Positions 12,401 to 21,201 are shown, counted from the first letter of the stretch. The stretch: 64,000 nt of DNA from Mycobacterium sp. ITM-2016-00316 (GCF_002968335.2 NZ_CP134398.1:868001-932000), one strand, 5' to 3'. Translations and numbers: made by a program. The notes: generated by a model not told the origin, from the sequence alone.

Positions 12401-15400
12401 TAGTTCGCTGCTGGTGTGTAAGTGAAGCTGCCATCCGGGTTCAGGATCAGCGTGCCGTTGGCCGGCCCGTCGACCAATGTCGCCGTGAGCGTGTCGCCGT
12501 CGGCATCTGAGTCATTCGACAGGACGTTGCCGGTGAGCGTTGTGTCCTCATCGGTACTGGAGCTGTCGGCGACGGTGACGGGTGCATCGTTGACCGGGCT
12601 GACGGTGATCGACACGGTGGCAACGGAACTCGTTGCCGTGCCGTCGGTGGCGGTATACGTGAAGGAATCAGCCCCGTTGTAGTTGGCGGCCGGGGTGTAG
12701 GTGAAGGATCCGTCGGGGTTGAGGGTGAGGGTTCCGTTGGTGGGTCCGTCGACCAGGGTGGCGGTGAGGGTGTCGCCGTCGGTATCGGAGTCGTTGGTCA
12801 GCACGTTGCCGGTGAGGACGGTGTCTTCATCGGTGCTCACCGTGTCACCGACTGCCGTGGGGGTGTCGTTGACTACATCGACGGTGATCGCCACGGTAGT
12901 AACGGAGCTGGTGGTGGTGCCGTCGCCGGCGGTGTAGGTGAATGAGTCGGCCCCGTTGTAGGTCGCTGCGGGTGTGTAGGTGAAGCTGCCGTCGGCATTC
13001 AGCGTCAGGGTGCCGTTGGCCGGCCCATCGACCAGTGTCGCGGTGAGCGTGTCGCCATCGACATCCGAGTCGTTCGATAGGACGTTGCCGGTGAGGACGG
13101 TGTCCTCGTCGGTGGTGAAGCTATCGGCGACGGTGACGGGTGCATCGTTGAGCGGGCTGACCGTGATCGACACCGTCGCAATGGAACTGGTGGTCGTGCC
13201 ATCAGTTGCAGTGTAAGTGAACGAATCGGCCCCGGTGAAGTCGGCGGCCGGGGTGTAGGTGAAGCTGCCGTCGGTGTTGAGGGTCAGGGTGCCGTTGGTC
13301 GGTCCGGTGACGAGGGTTGCGGTCAGCGTGTCGCCGTCGGTATCGGAATCGTTGGTCAGCACGTTTCCGTTCAGCTGGGTGTCTTCATCCGTGCTTACCG
13401 TGTCACCCGCTGCGACTGGAGCGTCGTTGACCGGGTTGACGGTGATCGACACCGTGGCAACCGAACTGGTGGCCGTGCCGTCGCCGGCGGTGTAGGTGAA
13501 GCTGTCGGTGCCGTTGTAGTTGGTGATGGGGGTGTAGGTGAAGGTGCCGTCGGCATTCAGCGTCAGGGTGCCGTTGGTCGGCCCGTCGACCAGCGTCGCG
13601 GTCAACGTGTCGCCGTCCACGTCCGAATCGTTGGTCAGAACGTTGCCCGCCAGCTGGGTGTCTTCGTCGGTGGTGAAGCTATCGCCTGCGGCTGCCGGAG
13701 CATCGTTGACCGGGTTGACGGTGATCGCCACGGTGGCCACCGAACTGGTGGCCGTGCCGTCGCCGGCGGTGTAGGTGAAGCTGTCGGCGCCGTTGTAGTT
13801 CGCTGCCGGGGTGTAGGTGAAGCTGCCGTCGGGGTTGAGGGTCAGGGTGCCGTTGGTGGGTCCGGTGACGAGGGTGGCGGTCAACGTGTCGCCGTCCACG
13901 TCCGAATCGTTGGTCAGAACGTTGCCCGCCAGCTGGGTGTCTTCGTCGGTGGTGAAGCTATCGCCCACGGTGACGGGGGTGTCGTTGACCGGGTTGATGG
14001 TGATGGAGACGGTGGCCACCGAACTGGTAGTGGTGCCGTCGCTGGCGGCGTAGGTGAAGGAGTCGGTGCCGTTGTAGTTGGCCGTCGGGGTGTAGGTGAA
14101 GGTGCCGTCGGTGTTGAGGGTGAGGGTGCCGTTGGTCGGTCCGGTGACGAGGGTGGCGGTGAGGGTGTCGCCGTCGATGTCGGTGTCGTTGGTCAGGACG
14201 TTTCCGGTGAGGGCGGTGTCTTCGTCGGTGCTCACCGTGTCACCCACTGCGACCGGTGCGTCGTTGACGGGATCGACCGTGATCGACACTGTGGCAACCG
14301 AGCTGGTGGCAGTGCCGTCGGTGGCGGTGTAGGTGAACGAGTCGGCCCCGTTGTAGTTCGCATCCGGGGTGTAGGTGAAGGACCCATCGGCATTGAGAGT
14401 GAGGGTGCCGTTGGCGGGTCCGTCGACCAGGGTGGCGGTCAACGTGTCGCCGTCAACATCCGAGTCATTGGTCAGCACATTGCCGGTGAGAACAGTTTCT
14501 TCGTCGGTGCTGAACGAGTCGTCGGCGGTGACAGGTGCATCGTTGACCGGACCGACGGTGATCGACACTGTGGCAATAGAACTGGTGGCGGTGCCGTCGG
14601 TGGCGGTGTAGGTGAACGAGTCGTCCCCGTTGTAGTTCGCATCCGGTGTGTAGGTGAAGGACCCATCGGCATTGAGAGTGAGGGTGCCGTTGGCGGGTCC
14701 GTCGACCAGGGTGGCGGTCAACGTGTCGCCGTCAACATCCGAGTCATTGGTCAGCACATTGCCGGTGAGAACAGTTTCTTCGTCGGTGCTGAACGAGTCG
14801 TCGGCGGTGACAGGTGCATCGTTGACCGGACCGACGGTGATCGACACTGTGGCAATAGAACTGGTGGCGGTGCCGTCGGTGGCGGTGTAGGTGAACGAGT
14901 CGGCCCCGGTGAAGTCGGCGGCCGGGGTGTAGGTGAAGCTGCCGTCGGGGTTCAGCGTCAGGGTGCCGTTGACCGGCCCATCGACCAGTGTCGCGGTGAG
15001 CGTGTCGCCATCGACATCCGAGTCGTTCGATAGGACGTTTCCGGTGAGGGCGGTGTCTTCGTCGGTGCTTACCGTGTCACCCACCGTGACCGGGGTGTCA
15101 TTGACGGCGTTGACGGTGATCGCCACGGTGACAAACGAGCTGGTCGCCGTGCCGTCGCTCGCGGTGTAGGTGAAGCTGTCGGCGCCGTTGTAGTTCGCTG
15201 CTGGTGTGTAGGTGAAGCTGCCGTCGGCATTCAGCGTCAGGGTGCCGTTGGTCGGTCCGGTGACGAGGGTGGCGGTGAGGGTGTCGCCGTCGTTGTCGGT
15301 GTCGTTGGTCAGCACGTTGCCGGCCAGCTGGGTGTCTTCGTCGGTGGTGAAGCTATCGCCTGCGGCTGCCGGAGCATCGTTGACCGGGTTGACGGTGATC

Positions 15401-18400
15401 GACACCGTGGCAGTCGAACTCGTCGCGGTGCCGTCGCCTGCCGTATAGGTGAACGAGTCAGCGCCGTTGAAGTCCGCATCCGGGGTGTAGGTGAAGGATC
15501 CGTCGGTGTTGAGGGTCAGGGTTCCGTTGGTGGGCCCGGTGACGAGGGTGGCGGTGAGGGTGTCCGCGTCGTTGTCGGTGTCGTTGGTCAGCACGTTGCC
15601 GGCCAGCTGGGTGTCTTCGTCGGTGGTGAAGGTGTCGTTGGCGGTGACAGGTGCATCGTTGACCGCAGCGACGGTGATCGACACGGTGGCCACGGAACTG
15701 GTGGTGGTGCCGTCGCTTGCGGTGTAGGTGAACGAGTCGGCGCCGTTGTAGTTCGCTGCCGGTGTGTAGGTGAAGCTGCCGTCGGCATTCAGGGTGAGGG
15801 TGCCGTTGGTCGGCCCGTCGACCAGGGTTGCCGTGAGCGTGTCGCCATCGACATCGGAATCGTTGGTCAGCACGTTTCCGGTGAGGGCGGTGTCTTCATC
15901 CGTGCTCACCGTGTCACCCACGGCGACTGGAGCGTCGTTGACCGGGCTGACCGTGATCGTCACGGTGGCAATGGAGCTGGTCGCGGTGCCGTCGCTTGCG
16001 GTGTAGGTGAACGAGTCGGCGCCGTTGTAGTTCGCTGCGGGTGTGTAGGTGAAGCTGCCGTCGGCATTGAGGGTGAGGGTGCCGTTGGTCGGCCCGTCGA
16101 CCAGGGTTGCCGTGAGCGTGTCGCCATCGACATCGGAATCGTTGGTCAGCACGTTTCCGTTCAGCTGGGTGTCTTCGTCCGTGCTCACCGTGTCACCCAC
16201 GGCGAGTGGAGCGTCGTTGACCGGGCTGACCGTGATCGTCACGTTGGCAATGGAGCTGGTCGCGGTGCCGTCGCCTGCCGTATAGGTGAAGGAGTCGGCG
16301 CCGTTGTAGTTGGCCGTCGGGGTGTAGGTGAAGGTGCCGTCGGCATTGAGGGTCAGGGTGCCGTTTGCCGGCCCGGTCACCAGTGTCGCGGTGAGGGTAT
16401 TGCCGTCCACGTCCGAGTCATTCGAGAGAACGTTTCCGGTCAGTTGGGTGTCTTCGTCGGTGCTCACCGTGTCACCCGCCGTGACCGGGGTGTCGTTGAC
16501 GGCGTTGACCGTGATCGAGACCGTGGCAACGGAACTTGTGGCGGTGCCGTCGCTGGCGGTGTAGGTGAAGGAGTCGGCGCCGTTGTAGTTCGCTGCCGGT
16601 GTGTAGGTGAAGCTGCCGTCGGCATTCAGCGTGAGGGTGCCGTTGGTAGGCCCGTCGACCAGGGTCGCCGTGAGGGTGTCGCCATCGGCGTCCGGGTCGT
16701 TGGTCAGGACGTTGCCGGTGAGAACAGTGTCTTCGTCGGTGCTGAAGGTGTCGTCGGCGGTGACGGGTGCATCGTTGACCGGGCTGACCGTGATCGAGAC
16801 CGTGGCAACAGAGCTGGTGGCGGTGCCATCGCCGACCGTGTAAGTGAACGAGTCGGCGCCGTTGTAGTTCGCTGCCGGTGTGTAGGTGAAGCTGCCGTCG
16901 GCATTAAGCGTCAGGGTGCCGTTGGCCGGCCCATCGACCAGCGTCGCGGTCAATGTGTCGCCATCAATATCTGAGTCGTTGGTCAGGACGCTCCCGGCGA
17001 GGACGGTGTCCTCATCGGTGCTGAACGAGTCATCAGCAGTGACCGGCGCGTCGTTGACCGCGTCGACCGTAATCGACACCGTGGCAGTCGAACTCGTCGC
17101 AGTGCCGTCGCCTGCCGTATAAGTGAACGAGTCAGCGCCGTTGAGGTCCGCATTCGGGGTGTAGGTGAACGACCCATCGGGGTTCAGCGTCAGGGTTCCG
17201 TTGGCCGGTCCGTCGACCAGGGTGGCGGTGAGGGTGTTGCCATCGACATCGGTGTCGTTGGTCAGGACGTTGCCGGTGAGGACGGTGTCCTCGTCGGTGG
17301 TGAAGCTATCGGCGACGGTGACAGGTGCGTCGTTGACCGCGTCGACCGTAATCGACACCGTGGCAACCGAGCTGGTGGCCGTGCCGTCGCTCGCGGTGTA
17401 GGTGAACGAGTCGGCCCCGTTGAAGTCGGCTGCCGGTGTGTAAGTGAAGCTGCCGTCGAGGTTGAGGGTCAAGGTGCCGTTGGCGGGTCCATTAACGAGG
17501 GTGGCGGTGAGCGTGTTGCCCTCGGCGTCGGTGTCGTTGGTCAGCACGTTGCCGGTGAGGGCCGTGTCCTCATCGGTGGTGAAGCTGTCGCCCACCGCGA
17601 CAGGAACGTCATTGACCGCGCTGATTGTGATCGACACCGTGGCGACAGAACTGGTGGCAGTTCCGTCGCTCGCGGTATACGTGAAGGAATCAGCCCCGTT
17701 GTAGTTCAGCACTGGTGTGTAGGTGAAGGTGCCGTCCGCGTTCAGCGTCAAGGTGCCGTTGGCGGGTCCGTTGACGAGGGTCGCGGTGAGCGTGTTGCCG
17801 TCGGCGTCGGTGTCGTTCGACAGCACGTTGCCGGTGAGGATGCTGTCCTCGTCCCCGGTGTAGCTGTCTGCGTTCGCAACCGGCACCTTGTTGTCGGGAG
17901 CGACCGAGATCGAGACCACGGCCACTGAACTGATGGCGCTACCGTCGGATGCGGTGTAAGTGAAGGAGTCCGCTCCCTTGTAGTTCGGCGCTGGGGTGTA
18001 GGTGAACGAGCCGTTTGGATACAGGGTGAGGGTGCCGTGGGTGGGGCCGGACACCAATGTCGCGGTCAATGAGAGGGATTCAGCGTCACTATCGTTGGAA
18101 AGGACATTGCCTGCCAGAGTGCTGTCTTCATTGACGGTGTAGCTGTCATTGCCGGCAACCGGGACATCGTTGACCGGGTCGACCAGCACGACCACGAGGG
18201 CCGGAGCGCTGGATAGCACTCCGTCCGAGACGGTGTAGCTGAACCAATCCACGCCGTTGAAGTTGGCGGTGGGGGTGTAGGTGAAGGTGCCGTCCGAATT
18301 GAACTCCAGGGTGCCGTTCCCTGGGCCTTCGGTCAGCGACGCCGTCAGTGAATCGCCCTCCACGTCACTGTCGTTGGCGAGCAGGTTTCCAGTCAGGGAG

Positions 18401-21201
18401 CTGTCCTCATTGATGCTGAAGATGTCGTCGCCGGCGACGGGTGCATCGTTGACCGGGCTGATGGTGATCGACACGGTGGCGACCGAACTTGTCGCGGTGC
18501 CGTCGCCGGCGATGTAGGCGAACGAATCCGCCCCGGAGTAGTCGGCGTCCGGCGTGTAGCTGAACGAGCCATCCGTGTTCAGCACAAGAGTTCCGTGGCT
18601 GGGTCCGATAACCGTCGTGGCCGTGAGGGTGTTTCCGTCGATATCGGTGTCGTTGCTGAGCACGCTTCCGGTCAGGACACTGTCCTCGTTGGCGGTGAAT
18701 GTGTCGTTGACCGCGACTGGGGCGTCGTTGACCGGTGTCACCGTAATCGAGACTCTGGCAACAGAACTGGTACCCACGCCGTCGGTGGCGGTGTAGGTGA
18801 ACGAGTCTGTGCCGGTGTAGTTGGCTGCCGGCGTGTAGACAAACGCACCATTGCCGTCGAAGCTCAGGCTTCCGTGGGCCGGACCGTTGACCACGACGGA
18901 GGTCACGGAATCGCCATCGACGTCACTGACACTCACGGTGCCCGTGTAGCTGGCGTCCTCGTTGACACTGAACGAAGTGTCACTTGCTACGGGGGTGTCG
19001 TTGACGGCGTTGACCGTGATGATGGCGGTAGCTGAATTGCTGGTGGCCACGCCATCGGACACGGTGTAGGTGAAGCTGTCGGTCCCGTTGTAGTTGGCGG
19101 CGGGTATGTAGGAGAACGACCCGTTGGGGTTCAATGTGAGGCTGCCGTGAGCCGGTCCCGCCCCTAGTGACACGGTCAGGGAGTCCCCGTCCGCGTCGGT
19201 GTCATTCGGCAGCACACTCCCGGTCAGGATGCTGTCTTCATTGATGGTGTAGCTGTCGTTCTGGGCGACGGGTGGGTCGTTGACCGGTGTCACCGTGATG
19301 GTGACGAGTGTCGGTGCACTGGAGAGTGTTCCGTCCGAAGCGACGTAGGAGAATCCGTCCGTGCCATCGAAGTTCGCGCCCGGCGTGTAGGTGAAGGACC
19401 CGTCGGCATTGAGCTGCACGTTGCCGTGACTTGCGGGCATCACGAGGCCGGCGGTGATGGCGTCGCCATCGGTATCGGCGTCGTTGTTCAACACGTTCCC
19501 GGAGATCGCCGTGTCCTCCGTGGTGGTGTACAGATCGTCGCTGGTCTGCGGTGCCTTGTTGACCGGGGTGACCACGATCGCCACGGAGGCGCTGGCGCTG
19601 GCCATGAGGTTGGAGGCGCGGTAGGTGAATCCGTCCACGCCATTCCAGTCCGGATTTGGCGTGTAGTTGAAGACTCCGTTCTGTCCCATCGTCACGCTGC
19701 CGTTGGATGGTTCAGAAAGCACTGTTGTGGTTAGTGTTTCGTTGTTTGGGTCGCTGTCGTTGCTCAGCACGCTGCCCAGTACCGGTACATCTTCGTGGGT
19801 TGTGTAGAAGTCGTTGTTGACGATCGGCGGGGTTTCGGCGGCGACGACGTTGATGGTGATCGTGGCCGTATCGGTGTGACCCCAGGCGGGGCGTAGGAAC
19901 CCGAGCAGCCCGTGCATGTGGAAACGATTGCCGGCATCGCTGGCTGTAACGGTGAATTGGTCGAGGCCGGTGTAGTCGTCGTCGCGGGTATAGGTGAACG
20001 TGCCCGTCAGTTCGTCGACGGTGACCCAACCGTGGCGGGGCCCACCGGGGACGCCCCGTGTCGGCACGATGTAGGTGAGCCGGTCGCCGTCGCCGTCATG
20101 GCCGTTGAATGCTGTTGGGCTGCTTGTTCCGTCTGGTTCAAGGACAAGGGTCAGTGCCTGGGGCAGCACAACGGGGGACCTGTTGAAGAACGTGCGCTGG
20201 AACTCCCGGACGACGGAGGCCAGCATCGCCCACAGCAGGGGTGGTTGGCAGGGGGCGGCCGGCCCCGGTGCCAGGAACGGCGACAGCAGCGTCGAGACGA
20301 ATACCTGCATGACGCTCGTCTTCGCGGCCGGGGCCGCCGCGATCGGCGCGAGGGAAGCCGCCGATGGCGTACCGACGCCCGCCGCCGGGCTGCTGTTGGC
20401 CCAGAAGTCCATACCTGCGGTTTGTGGTGCCGGCTCGGTCTCGTCGGTCCGGGACTGCAGGGAGATGGCGGCCGATGGAGTCGATCCGGTGGGCAGTACG
20501 GGGGCTGCATGATCGGCCGGCGTCGAGTCGGATGCCGACGCATCGGAGTATGGGCGGTCGGGTTCGGACGACGGTGGCGCCGCGTCGAGGACCGATCCGT
20601 CCGTGTTGGTCGACGCGGGGGTGGTGACCGTGGCGTCGGGCTGGCTCGCCGGCTCCGTCGCTGCATCGACATCAGTGTGAGTGGGCGCCTCGGTGGTGAC
20701 GTCCGGCCCGGTCTCGTCCACTGCATCCGCGGGAGCCTCGACGATCGGCGCGACAGTCGTCGACCCAGGCGTTTTCGCCGTCCGGGGAGAGGTTGTCGCC
20801 GGTCTCACCGACTTGGGTTCCTTTTTGCGCGGCGTAGTCGGTGATGAGTCGTGCGAGGTGTTCTTGGACGTGGTGGGGCTGGCGTGCGCAATCCCGGCGC
20901 CGAGTCCGGTGGTCAGCGCAGCGCCGACACCGAGTGCGATGGCCAGCCCGCCGACCCGGCCGATGTACCTGCCGTAGTTGCCGTTGTCGGCGTTCGACGT
21001 GGCTGCCTGGGCATCCAGTCGGAAGGTGGGGTACGTCGCTTGGGCGCGGGCGGGGTTCTTGTGCTTGTGGTGGCGGGCCCGGTTGCGCCCCGCATCCCGA
21101 CGTCGTGCAGAAGATGCCAATATCCCACTCCCAGCGCTCAGGGTCCCTCGTTGGACCACTCGCCTCGCAGTGGCACGTTTCCCCGGGGAGTGCCCAGCCA
21201 T
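6487..21201 (-). CDS. Giant exported tandem cadherin-like (VCBS/tandem-95) repeat protein, about 4,904 residues
   Basis: Probable surface-exposed or secreted adhesin-like protein. The ATG at 21201 is preceded by GTGAGGG six bases upstream; the frame is open to 21321 without a comparable ribosome site. Residues 1-70 are strongly basic. A hydrophobic stretch (YIGRVGGLAIALGVGAAL) ending AHA-SP then acts as a signal peptide. A 250-residue Pro/Thr/Ala-rich linker follows, then about 46 domains of ~93 residues with consensus NDAPV.(D)S(F/Y)..(N/D)ED..L.GNVL.ND.D.DG(D/N)TLTATLV.GP.(N/H)GTLTLN.DG(S/T)FTYTP. The repeated DxDxDG motif suggests calcium-stabilised cadherin/Ig-like folds. The last ~175 residues are a different, non-repeated Big/SwmB-like domain (starts APTAVNVQTT). 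No LPXTG anchor, lipobox or RTX signal is seen. Family assignment is firm; adhesion function is inference. Confidence 0.9.
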   Translation of the reverse strand: MAGHSPGKRATARRVVQRGTLSAGSGILASSARRRDAGRNRARHHKHKNPARAQATYPTFRLDAQAATSNADNGNYGRYIGRVGGLAIALGVGAALTTGLGAGIAHASPTTSKNTSHDSSPTTPRKKEPKSVRPATTSPRTAKTPGSTTVAPIVEAPADAVDETGPDVTTEAPTHTDVDAATEPASQPDATVTTPASTNTDGSVLDAAPPSSEPDRPYSDASASDSTPADHAAPVLPTGSTPSAAISLQSRTDETEPAPQTAGMDFWANSSPAAGVGTPSAASLAPIAAAPAAKTSVMQVFVSTLLSPFLAPGPAAPCQPPLLWAMLASVVREFQRTFFNRSPVVLPQALTLVLEPDGTSSPTAFNGHDGDGDRLTYIVPTRGVPGGPRHGWVTVDELTGTFTYTRDDDYTGLDQFTVTASDAGNRFHMHGLLGFLRPAWGHTDTATITINVVAAETPPIVNNDFYTTHEDVPVLGSVLSNDSDPNNETLTTTVLSEPSNGSVTMGQNGVFNYTPNPDWNGVDGFTYRASNLMASASASVAIVVTPVNKAPQTSDDLYTTTEDTAISGNVLNNDADTDGDAITAGLVMPASHGNVQLNADGSFTYTPGANFDGTDGFSYVASDGTLSSAPTLVTITVTPVNDPPVAQNDSYTINEDSILTGSVLPNDTDADGDSLTVSLGAGPAHGSLTLNPNGSFSYIPAANYNGTDSFTYTVSDGVATSNSATAIITVNAVNDTPVASDTSFSVNEDASYTGTVSVSDVDGDSVTSVVVNGPAHGSLSFDGNGAFVYTPAANYTGTDSFTYTATDGVGTSSVARVSITVTPVNDAPVAVNDTFTANEDSVLTGSVLSNDTDIDGNTLTATTVIGPSHGTLVLNTDGSFSYTPDADYSGADSFAYIAGDGTATSSVATVSITISPVNDAPVAGDDIFSINEDSSLTGNLLANDSDVEGDSLTASLTEGPGNGTLEFNSDGTFTYTPTANFNGVDWFSYTVSDGVLSSAPALVVVLVDPVNDVPVAGNDSYTVNEDSTLAGNVLSNDSDAESLSLTATLVSGPTHGTLTLYPNGSFTYTPAPNYKGADSFTYTASDGSAISSVAVVSISVAPDNKVPVANADSYTGDEDSILTGNVLSNDTDADGNTLTATLVNGPANGTLTLNADGTFTYTPVLNYNGADSFTYTASDGTATSSVATVSITISAVNDVPVAVGDSFTTDEDTALTGNVLTNDTDAEGNTLTATLVNGPANGTLTLNLDGSFTYTPAADFNGADSFTYTASDGTATSSVATVSITVDAVNDAPVTVADSFTTDEDTVLTGNVLTNDTDVDGNTLTATLVDGPANGTLTLNPDGSFTYTPNADLNGADSFTYTAGDGTATSSTATVSITVDAVNDAPVTADDSFSTDEDTVLAGSVLTNDSDIDGDTLTATLVDGPANGTLTLNADGSFTYTPAANYNGADSFTYTVGDGTATSSVATVSITVSPVNDAPVTADDTFSTDEDTVLTGNVLTNDPDADGDTLTATLVDGPTNGTLTLNADGSFTYTPAANYNGADSFTYTASDGTATSSVATVSITVNAVNDTPVTAGDTVSTDEDTQLTGNVLSNDSDVDGNTLTATLVTGPANGTLTLNADGTFTYTPTANYNGADSFTYTAGDGTATSSIANVTITVSPVNDAPLAVGDTVSTDEDTQLNGNVLTNDSDVDGDTLTATLVDGPTNGTLTLNADGSFTYTPAANYNGADSFTYTASDGTATSSIATVTITVSPVNDAPVAVGDTVSTDEDTALTGNVLTNDSDVDGDTLTATLVDGPTNGTLTLNADGSFTYTPAANYNGADSFTYTASDGTTTSSVATVSITVAAVNDAPVTANDTFTTDEDTQLAGNVLTNDTDNDADTLTATLVTGPTNGTLTLNTDGSFTYTPDADFNGADSFTYTAGDGTATSSTATVSITVNPVNDAPAAAGDSFTTDEDTQLAGNVLTNDTDNDGDTLTATLVTGPTNGTLTLNADGSFTYTPAANYNGADSFTYTASDGTATSSFVTVAITVNAVNDTPVTVGDTVSTDEDTALTGNVLSNDSDVDGDTLTATLVDGPVNGTLTLNPDGSFTYTPAADFTGADSFTYTATDGTATSSIATVSITVGPVNDAPVTADDSFSTDEETVLTGNVLTNDSDVDGDTLTATLVDGPANGTLTLNADGSFTYTPDANYNGDDSFTYTATDGTATSSIATVSITVGPVNDAPVTADDSFSTDEETVLTGNVLTNDSDVDGDTLTATLVDGPANGTLTLNADGSFTYTPDANYNGADSFTYTATDGTATSSVATVSITVDPVNDAPVAVGDTVSTDEDTALTGNVLTNDTDIDGDTLTATLVTGPTNGTLTLNTDGTFTYTPTANYNGTDSFTYAASDGTTTSSVATVSITINPVNDTPVTVGDSFTTDEDTQLAGNVLTNDSDVDGDTLTATLVTGPTNGTLTLNPDGSFTYTPAANYNGADSFTYTAGDGTATSSVATVAITVNPVNDAPAAAGDSFTTDEDTQLAGNVLTNDSDVDGDTLTATLVDGPTNGTLTLNADGTFTYTPITNYNGTDSFTYTAGDGTATSSVATVSITVNPVNDAPVAAGDTVSTDEDTQLNGNVLTNDSDTDGDTLTATLVTGPTNGTLTLNTDGSFTYTPAADFTGADSFTYTATDGTTTSSIATVSITVSPLNDAPVTVADSFTTDEDTVLTGNVLSNDSDVDGDTLTATLVDGPANGTLTLNADGSFTYTPAATYNGADSFTYTAGDGTTTSSVTTVAITVDVVNDTPTAVGDTVSTDEDTVLTGNVLTNDSDTDGDTLTATLVDGPTNGTLTLNPDGSFTYTPAANYNGADSFTYTATDGTATSSVATVSITVSPVNDAPVTVADSSSTDEDTTLTGNVLSNDSDADGDTLTATLVDGPANGTLILNPDGSFTYTPAANYNGADSFTYTATDGTATSSVATVSITVNAVNDTPVTAGDTVSTDEDTVLTGNVLTNDTDNDGDTLTATLVDGPTNGTLTLNPDGSFTYTPAANYNGADSFTYTATDGTTTSSIATVSITVNAVNDTPVTVGDTVSTDEDTALTGNVLSNDSDVDGDTLTATLVTGPTNGTLTLNPDGSFTYTPDADFNGADSFTYTAGDGTATSSTATVSITVNAVNDTPAGVGDTFSTDEDTVLTGNVLSNDSDVDGNTLTATLVDGPTNGTLTLNADGSFTYTPDANYNGADSFTYTATDGTATSSVATVSITVNAVNDTPVAVGDTVSTDEDTVLNGNVLTNDSDADGNTLTATLVTGPTNGTLTLNPDGSFTYTPAADYNGADSFTYTAGDGTATSSVSTVSITVDPVNDTPVAVGDTVSADEDTPMTGNVLTNDSDVDGNTLTATLVDGPTNGTLTLNPDGSFTYTPDANYNGADSFTYTAGDGTTTSSAATVSITVSAVNDTPVTVADTFTTDEDTVLNGNVLSNDSDVDGNTLTATLVTGPTNGTLTLNPDGSFTYTPATNYNGLDSFTYTASDGTVTSSVATVSITVSSVNDVPATVDDSFSTDEDTVLNGNVLTNDSDADGDTLTATLVTGPANGTLTLNADGSFTYTPAADFNGADSFTYTAGDGTATSSVATVSITVDPANDAPVAVGDTVSTDEDTVLTGNVLTNDSDVDGDTLTATLVDGPTNGTLTLNPDGSFTYTPAANYNGADSFTYTAGDGTATSSVATVSITVDPINDTPVAAGDTVSTDEDTVLNGNVLTNDTDNDGDTLTATLVTGPTNGTLTLNPDGSFTYTPDANYNGADSFTYTATDGAATSSVATVSITVNAVNDAPVAVDDSFSTDEDSILTGTVLSNDTDAESDTITATLVDGPTNGTLTLNADGSFTYTPTADYNGTDSFTYTATDGTTTSNTAAVSITINAVNDAPVAEDDSFTFDEDNSLSASVLSNDSDIDGDALTATLVDGPTNGTLTLNTDGTFTYTPDADYNGSDSFTYTVSDGTTTSSVAAVSITVDPINDAPIANNDSYTIGEDSTLTGNVLTNDTDADGNTLTATLVDGPTHGTLTLNADGSFTYTPTADYAGIDSFSYRTSDGSATSNTALVTIAVTALNDAPVAVDDSFTTNEDTQVSGNVLSNDTDADGNTLTATLVSGPTHGTLTLNADGTFTYTPTANYNGTDSFTYAAGDGTLTDNALVTISITSVNDTPVAAGDSFSINEDSILTGNVLSNDTDADGNTLTATLVTGPTHGTLTLNTDGTFTYTPTTNYNGTDSFTYTATDGTTTSNTATVSVTINAVNDAPVAVSNSYTTNEDTQLTGNVLTNDTDAEGNTLTATLVSGPTHGTLTLNTDGTFTYTPTTNYNGTDSFTYAASDGTTTSNTATVSVTINAVNDAPVAVSNSYTTNEDTPLTGNVLSNDTDADGNTLTATLVTGPTHGTLTLNADGSFTYTPTANYTGSDVFTYKANDGTVNSNTAVVSITVTAVNDTPVAVNDTYSTNEESPLNGNVLSNDTDADGNTLTATLVNGPTNGTLSLNADGTFTYTPTANYNGTDSFTYTATDGTATSSPATVSITVTPVNDAPVATNDSFTTNEDVQLAGNVLSNDTDVDGDTLTATLVSGPTHGTLTLNTDGTFTYTPTTNYNGTDSFTYTASDGAITSNTATVTVTVNAVNDAPVATNDTYSTNQGIALNGNVLSNDTDADGNTLTASVVAGPTHGSLTLNANGSFTYTPATNYNGTDSFTYVAGDGTANSTVATVSITVVDNVAPTAVNVQTTNSGSAGLIEQGDTITYTFSEAIDPTTILAGWDGSTTNVVVRGYNGTLLNGLDDYLQIYDSTNSAILPLGTVYLGRQDYLASLSGSAPVTYGATGTASTMTLTGNTLTVVLGTYNSEAFGVYRQIALGTGAMVWTPSTGTRPEDLAGNVMTTTSATESGTADRDF
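7010..19860 (-). repeat. Tandem array of about 46 direct repeats, 279-bp period, inside the giant gene
   Basis: The DG(S/T)FTYTP codons recur every 279 bp from about 7,124 to 19,680. One unit is 276 bp (between about 8,519 and 8,795), where one codon is missing within the segment TLTDNALVTISIT. Units in the centre (about 9.9-17.5 kb) are far more alike than those at either end, the pattern expected from unequal crossing-over in the middle of an array. The period is preserved almost perfectly, so homogenisation has kept both frame and domain length. Confidence 0.93.
14369..14902 (-). repeat. Most recent duplication in the array: two adjacent near-identical 279-bp units
   Basis: Bases 14369-14623 and 14648-14902 read identically over 255 bp, unlike other neighbouring units, which differ at many positions. 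Both encode the rare variant STDEET where other units have DED. This marks a very recent in-frame tandem duplication. Confidence 0.88.

Noticed and set aside
7010..19860. CRISPR-like array
   Set aside because: Repeat units are 279 bp, coding and in frame; there are no short repeats with unique spacers and no cas genes.
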